Of a DNA stretch of 64,000 nucleotides, positions 58,801-64,000 are shown piece by piece. The stretch spans positions 7,483,898 to 7,547,897 of the forward strand of contig ML662465.1 in NCBI GenBank assembly GCA_007570785.1. Direction: 5' to 3'. Position 1 is the first letter of the stretch; every line of letters begins with the position of its first letter. Under the pieces are notes generated by a model. That model ran no database searches, was not told the origin of the DNA, and was given only the letters and a program-made list of their open reading frames with translations. The position numbers and the translations under genes were made by a program. The DNA is from Antilocapra americana (lineage: Eukaryota; Chordata; Mammalia; Artiodactyla; Antilocapridae).

Positions 58801-61253
58801 ATAATCACTGTTGTCTCCATTTCAGCTTAGAAAAGTAACTAGTTCAATTTTACAGCTAGCCAGTGGTAGAGCAGGGCCTCCAATTCTTCTTCACTAGCTT
58901 ACACAGATGGGCAGAAATTTCAGGAAGAAAGGAGACATGGGAGAACCATTATTTGTTGCTTGCCATGGTTTATCCTTGGGCTTTTAGATATCTTGCCTGT
59001 TCCTATGATGGATATGATTGTCTTCCCCTGTAGAGGCTCAGGAAGACTAAGTATCTTGCCTATGATCACCCGGTTCTTTCACACTGAGAAGCCAGGTTTT
59101 GAGCCAAGGTCTTCTGGCTCTAGAACCCATTCATTTTTCACTGCTTCATGCTGCCTCCTTATTGAGAACTTGGGTATATTGTGATGTGGAATTTTAGAGG
59201 AGAAGTGTAGTTCTAACAACCATGTCCAAGAAATTTCTAGTTTATCACTTTCTCTCCAGGGCCAGCTGGAAGAGAATCCTGAAGGAGATAAAAACAAAAT
59301 TCTTGATGCATTCTCAACTAACTCTCATGTAGCTTTTTGGCTCTAAATGGCTACTTCCAAGGCATTCCATTGGTCAGTTCATAGATAAGCCTAAAGACAT
59401 AAGACTTCTTGAGTCTTAATGTGTCTGGCCTGGCTTCCCAGCTTCTTCACTAGAAGAAACGTTCTGACTTGGACTGTTTTTCTTGAACAAAGCTTCTGAG
59501 AACCACATAAACATATTTCAGAAAACTTGTTTCTTCATGGGAACATGGAGTCAATCAAATTCTGATTGAGGATTCTGAATTCTGAATCAAATTAGCAAAT
59601 CATCTAATTGATCCTAAGTACAAAAGCAGGGTCGGGGGAAGGGTGGTTCTCCAAATCTTGCAATAGTGAGGAGGAGACACTTTTTCTCAGCTCTAAGTAC
59701 GTGGCTTAAAAACTAATTTTTAAAGAAATGTAACTTTTTGGAAAAAAATCAGAATTAACAGATAGCTAGAACTGCCATTGTTAAGTCATATGAGGTGGAA
59801 AGGTGGTCAGGAACCCAAATCCCTGAAATCTTGGACGGGTTGAGCTAAGTCAGACTGCAAACTATAAGGCAGTAAAGAGGTTGCTAAAAGGACAACTGAA
59901 ATCCAATTACAGTTATCTAACTCCAGCTTCAGCAGCAAAAAGGGACTGTTTCATTCCTCAGAGGTTAAGGGACAGAATGTTTGCATATGATGGATTAAAT
60001 TTTTGTAATTTAAAAAAATTTCCCTCTGGGAAAGTGCAGTAGGTTCTTCAGAAGTCCTGGTGAATTAGAGGCTGGAACTCTGGAGCAGAAACAGCCAGAG
60101 ATCAGCTCCGTGAGAAGCTGTAGGCCCTGTCTATAAATAGCTCAGCAGATGACATCAGACAAACCTTGTCACCAAGCTAGTTCTTGCTCTCTAAAAATCT
60201 GGCTCTTGAATAAATAGTTTTCAGTCCTTGTCAGCATTGGAAGAAAATGTCATTAAAAGAGGGGGTGTAGGGGATGCTTCCAAAAGACCAAAGAAGGAGA
60301 TTTAATAGGGGGTTGAAGAGAAAGTGAAAAAGTTATTATAAACAAGTAGGTTTCATGGAAAGTTTGGGAGGAAATTATGATTTTGTGTAACAGAATATGC
60401 ATCTTTGCAAAGGCAGCTAGGCATATATAATTCACATTTAGCTTAAGATTCCTGGCACACGGAAGGTACTTAGAAGTTAACTAGCAATTAGATGGACTTT
60501 CATTTTGGAGGAGTCCTTCCATTTTGGAGGAAGGATGATTTCTACTTCTCGTAGAGTAAGATAAAAATCGCATATTCAAAAATCACCTTGAATTACTTAG
60601 AAAGGGATCGTGATGGGCACAGCAAGTCATGTTTCAGTCAATTCAGCACAGCTATAGCTATTTTTTCCTTCATTGCAAGAATAGGTCATTGTTTCATTGA
60701 CTGACTACCAGATAAAGTAGCTGGCTTGAGTTCACAGGCCTTATATTGTTTTAGAAACACTTAACTTTAAACATTAGAACCACCTCTTCATAGGGAAATA
60801 CTTCCACAATGAGATCAGACAGAAAGAGACTGATGATGGAACAGCATATTGATGTCTCCGAATTCAAGTTAGGCTGGGGTATGTGCTCACTGAATGGCTG
60901 TGGAGTGGCCAAAATGCCAACCAGCACATTTAAATTTCTCTCTCTTCATCAAAGGCCTATAGCTATATTTGTATTAAATATGTACATGCTATATCTCTAT
61001 TGACACAGTATTATATTTGCGCTCAATGTTACTGACAAACCCTGCAATATTTACTAAACCTGAGCATGAAAAACCATGCTCCTGCTCACAGGAACATTTT
61101 TGAAACTGAAATATATATACTTTAGAGAATCTGTGTGACAAGGGAATCCTAAACTAGGATATGGGCAGGAAGTTATCAACTACTGCTTCTGAGGGTCACA
61201 AGGCCATTTTGGTAAATGGTACAGAGAGACCAAAATAAATAGAGATTTTTTTC

Positions 61254-62166
61254 TTTATTGATGATTACCCATCCCCTCTGGAGGTAAGAGGGAATGACGC
61301 TGATATACAAATGACCTGAAATGGGAATCTCACCTGTATCCACACATGCAAGGGTATAAGTAATTTGTGTTTTGATATCTACTTGTTCCATTTCTGTTGG
61401 AAAATAATTTGAAAGGTATCTTAGCTCTGGTACTTCCCTAATTATGTTAAGATAAAATTCTCATAATGAATGCAGTATGAGTTTCTAGTGAGCCTTTCAG
61501 GTCTTAGGTGTATCCAAAGTAATCACAGGCTTTAAGATAAACTAAATATATGCATTTACCTAAGATATGCACTTTTTTGTATGTGTACGTCTGGGACAGA
61601 GATGTGTCTCATATAAAATTTCAATGAAAAACCATGATTGATCCAAAGATGCACTTTTTAAGGGAAGTTTATCTGGAAACGAGAAGTTCCAAAAGACAAC
61701 AAAGCACACACAAAAATCCACTTTTAAGTAAATCTGTAACTTTGGGGGAAAAAAAAGGCCTAAAAATATTCTGAGGGGTAGTGTATAATTCTAAAGTAGC
61801 CATGAGAACTTCCATCAACTGGCTAATTTCTTCATGTCAACTGGCATGTCTGGTGATTGGCATTCCCTTGAAAGCTTTTGTCACCCTTCAGTCTTCTGCC
61901 CACAGGCCTTAGTTTTGTTTCCAAGTGGTGCTTCAGTGAGGATATAAGGTCCATGACCTCTAAGGTTAGTGTTTGTCTCATCAGGCAGCAAGATCCTGAA
62001 AAACTGTAGTGATGCATGCGCACACATCATTCAGACAGTACCAATATTTCAGAGGTTTTAAGAAGATAATTGGATTTTTGCTCCTCATCAAGAAGAATTT
62101 TGTTAACTGGTTTATATTCAAGGCCTAGTTGGCTCATCATTCTCAGGAAAAAAACTTTATTCTGAG
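61254..62166 (-). other. LYRM1: Probable LYRM1 3' UTR
   Basis: Sequence downstream of the LYRM1 stop on the - strand up to the first well-placed AATAAA (complement of 61254-61259). The extent is inferred. A further AATAAA lies only 5 nt after the stop (complement of 62156-62161) and is probably too close to be used. Confidence 0.45.
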
Positions 62167-62283
62167 TTAGGAAACTTCATCATGAGATTTGAGATAGATT
62201 GGTTTGGAAAATTTCCTCAGTTTCTCCTGGCTTCGAAGTCCCCGGCCTCGTAGTGGGGTGAGGCCCATGGGAGGCAGATGAAT
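62167..62283 (-). CDS. LYRM1: LYRM1 terminal coding exon
   Basis: On the - strand, the acceptor AG (complement of 62284-62285) follows a pyrimidine tract. The exon then encodes 38 residues, [20 protein letters not shown] to SHDEVS, and stops with TAA (complement of 62167-62169). This matches the C-terminus of LYRM1, a protein of about 122 residues in the LYR-motif family, whose members typically bind the mitochondrial acyl carrier protein. The LYR motif itself is encoded by upstream exons outside the window. The open frame reads on upstream into intron and SINE sequence, but the splice site and the homology fix the exon start. Confidence 0.92.
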   Translation of the reverse strand: MHLPPMGLTPLRGRGLRSQEKLRKFSKPIYLKSHDEVS

Positions 62284-62316
62284 CTGAATAAGAAGAATGA
62301 CAGTGTTAAAAATTAC

Positions 62317-62660
62317 AGGACTTCCCTGGTGGCACAGTGGATAAGAATCTGCCTGCCAATGCAAGGGACATGGGTTTGATCCCTGGTCTGGGAGCAACTA
62401 AGCCCGTGTGCCCCAACAGCTGAAGCTGTGTGCCCTAGAGCCCGCCCACCACAATACTGAGCCTGTAGGCTGCAGCTGCTGCAGCCCAAGCTCCCTAGGG
62501 TCTGTGTTTCACAACACGAGAAGTCACTGCAGCGAGAAGCCCATGCACTGCAACCAAGAGGAGCCACCGCTTGCTGCAACTAGAGAAAGCCCACACAAAA
62601 GCAATGAAGACCCAGCACAACCAGGAATAAATAAAGATAATAAAACAATTACAATCATTG
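62317..62660 (+). mobile_element. tRNA SINE, long Bov-tA/CHR variant
   Basis: Head ggacttccctggtggcacag, tRNA B-box-like gggtttgatccctggtctgg, long body (cttgctgcaactagagaaag) and A-rich tail. Its head lies about 33 bp upstream of the LYRM1 acceptor. Confidence 0.88.
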
Positions 62661-62726
62661 CAGCAGCTTATATTCACTAAAGATTTATTAGGTACTATGC
62701 TCTCTGCTAAGTGCTAACTCTATATT
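62660..62726 (-). repeat. MIR SINE, left part
   Basis: Reversed MIR start (attaggtactatgctctctg, ctaagtgctaactc); the remainder lies to the right of the BovB at about 63865-64000. Confidence 0.6.
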
Positions 62727-63860
62727 GTTGTTGTTCAGTTGCTAAGTCATCTCCCAGCTCTTTGCAACCCCATGAATTGCAGCATATCAGGCTTCGCTGT
62801 CCTTCACTATCTCCCAGAGTTTGCTCAAACTCATATTCATTGATTCATGAGCCATCCAACCATCTCATCCTGTCACCCACTTCTCCTCCTGCCCTCAGTT
62901 TTTCCCAGCATCAGGGTCTTTTCCAATGAGTCAGCTCTTTGCATCAAAGTATTGGAGTTTCAGCTTCAGTATCAGTCCTTCCAATGAATATTTAGGGTTG
63001 ATATCCTTTAGGATTGACTGGTTGGATCTCCTTGCAGTCCAAGGGACTCTCAAGAGTCTTCTCCAACACCACAGCTCAAAAGCAACAATTCTTCTGTGCT
63101 CAGCTTCTTTATGGTCCAACTCACACATCCATACATGACTACTAGGAAAACCACAGCTTTGACTATATAGACCTTTGTCGGTAAAGTGATGTCTTTGCTT
63201 TTTAATACACTATCTAGGTTTGTCACAGTTTTTCTTCCCAAAGAGCAAGAATCTTTTAATTTCATGGCTGCAGTCACCATCCATAATGATTTTAGAGCCT
63301 AAGAAAATAAAATCTGCCACTGTTTCCATTTTTTTCCCCTTCTATTTGCCGTGAAGTGATGGAATCAGATGCCATGATCTTAGTTTTCTGAATGCCGAGT
63401 TTTAAGCCAGCTTTTTCACTCTCCTCTTTCACCTTCATCAAGAGGCTCTTTAGTTCCTCTTTGCTTTCTGCCATTATGGTGGTATCATCTGCATATCTGA
63501 GGCTGTTGATATTTCTCAAAGCAATCTTGGTTCCAGCTTGTGACTCATCCTGCCTGGCATTTCATGTGATGTACTCTGCATATAAGTTAAATAAACAGGA
63601 TGACAATATACAGCCTTGACATACTCCTTTCCCAATTTTGAATCGGTCTGCTGTTCTAGGTCTGGTTCTAACTGTTGCTTCTTGACCTGCATACATGTTT
63701 CTCAGGTGGCAGATAAGGTAGTCTGGTATTCCCATCTCTGTAAGAATTTTCCATGGTTTGTTGTGATCCACACAGTCAAAGGCGTTAACATAGTCAATGA
63801 AGCATGGATGTTGGCAATTTGATCTCTGGTTCCTCTGCCATTTCTAAATCCAGTTGGTAT
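62727..63860 (-). mobile_element. BovB LINE, 1.1 kb, antisense, inserted in MIR
   Basis: Left end ttgttgttgttcagttgc. The complementary strand shows the RYADDTTI catalytic box (63292-63519 frame) and the WKILTEMGIPDYLICHLRNM block. Near-identical taactctata/taactctaca at the two edges is a probable target duplication. Frames are broken. Confidence 0.9.
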
Positions 63861-63864
63861 ATCT

Positions 63865-64000
63865 AGCTTGTAACTCTACACTGATTCATTATATCTTATA
63901 ATCCTAATATACATTAATTCTCAATATAATCTCATAAAGAATATTATCTAATATTCATAGATGAGAAAATGGAGGCTCAGAAGGTTAAATAACTTGCTCA
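63865..64000 (-). repeat. MIR SINE, right part, cut by window end
   Basis: Reversed MIR continues: atagatgagaaaatggaggc, tcagaaggttaaataacttg. Confidence 0.65.

Larger units (their letters stand above)
58346..61253. other. Intergenic region between convergent DNAH3 and LYRM1
   Basis: About 2.9 kb. A MIR (about 58415-58590) and a sense BovB 3' end (58668-58800) are recognisable, and a MIR-like piece lies near 59030-59130. The rest (59200-61250) has no open frame or repeat I can support. It could include more LYRM1 3' UTR if a distal signal is used. Confidence 0.65.
62284..64000 (-). other. LYRM1: Partial LYRM1 intron
   Basis: The intron (transcribed leftward) carries a sense-oriented tRNA SINE (62317-62660) and an antisense BovB (62727-63860) that splits a MIR. 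The next LYRM1 exon lies beyond the window. Confidence 0.8.

Noticed and set aside
1..64000. CRISPR arrays, bacterial operons, phage or plasmid features
   Set aside because: Direct repeats here are retroelement target duplications or microsatellites; the window is mammalian with spliced genes.

Overview
This is mammalian nuclear DNA from a ruminant (cattle, sheep, goat, buffalo or a relative). The evidence is the density of ruminant repeats: BovB (RTE) LINEs, Bov-tA tRNA-Glu SINEs, CHR-type SINEs and bovine-type L1 elements, beside older mammalian MIR, L2, MER5A and MER2 relics. The sequence does not settle which species. There is no sign of bacterial operons, CRISPR arrays or an intact virus.

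Two protein-coding genes are supported. The main one is the 3' half of the axonemal dynein heavy chain gene DNAH3, on the + strand. Fifteen exons lie between 971 and 58278. All have AG/GT boundaries with matching phases, and they join into one open frame of 5,325 nt: 1,774 residues plus a stop. They run from the start of the AAA4 module through stalk coiled coil 1, the microtubule-binding tip, coiled coil 2, AAA5, AAA6 and the C-terminal domain. Two polyadenylation signals follow within 55 nt of the stop. The second gene is LYRM1 on the - strand: only its last coding exon (62167-62283) is inside the window. DNAH3 and LYRM1 are convergent neighbours on human chromosome 16p12, so each supports the identity of the other.

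Layout: 1-970 partial intron; 971-5154 window exons 1-3 (AAA4 and start of the stalk); 5155-8573 a repeat-filled intron with an 858-base assembly gap; 8574-8756 exon 4; 8757-20546 a large intron with a nested BovB/L1 cluster and a 2.2-kb inverted-orientation L1; 20547-20745 exon 5; 20746-30216 an intron with a 0.7-kb purine-rich tract, BovB and a 4-kb old L1; 30217-32358 the very large exon 6 (2,142 nt); 32359-52008 exons 7-14 separated by SINE/L1-containing introns, one of which carries a 28S rRNA pseudogene; 52009-57924 an intron made almost wholly of one long antisense BovB split by a solo LTR; 57925-58278 terminal exon; 58332-about 61250 intergenic; then the LYRM1 3' UTR and last exon, followed by its intron to the window end.

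DNAH3 is a force-producing motor of motile cilia and sperm flagella; LYRM1 is a small LYR-motif protein. They are neighbours with no evident functional link. I found no previously undescribed gene system. The unusual content is in the repeats: a 28S rRNA retropseudogene, a twin-primed L1 beside the gap, nested insertions with readable target-site duplications, and retroelements lying within about 35 bp of two splice acceptors.
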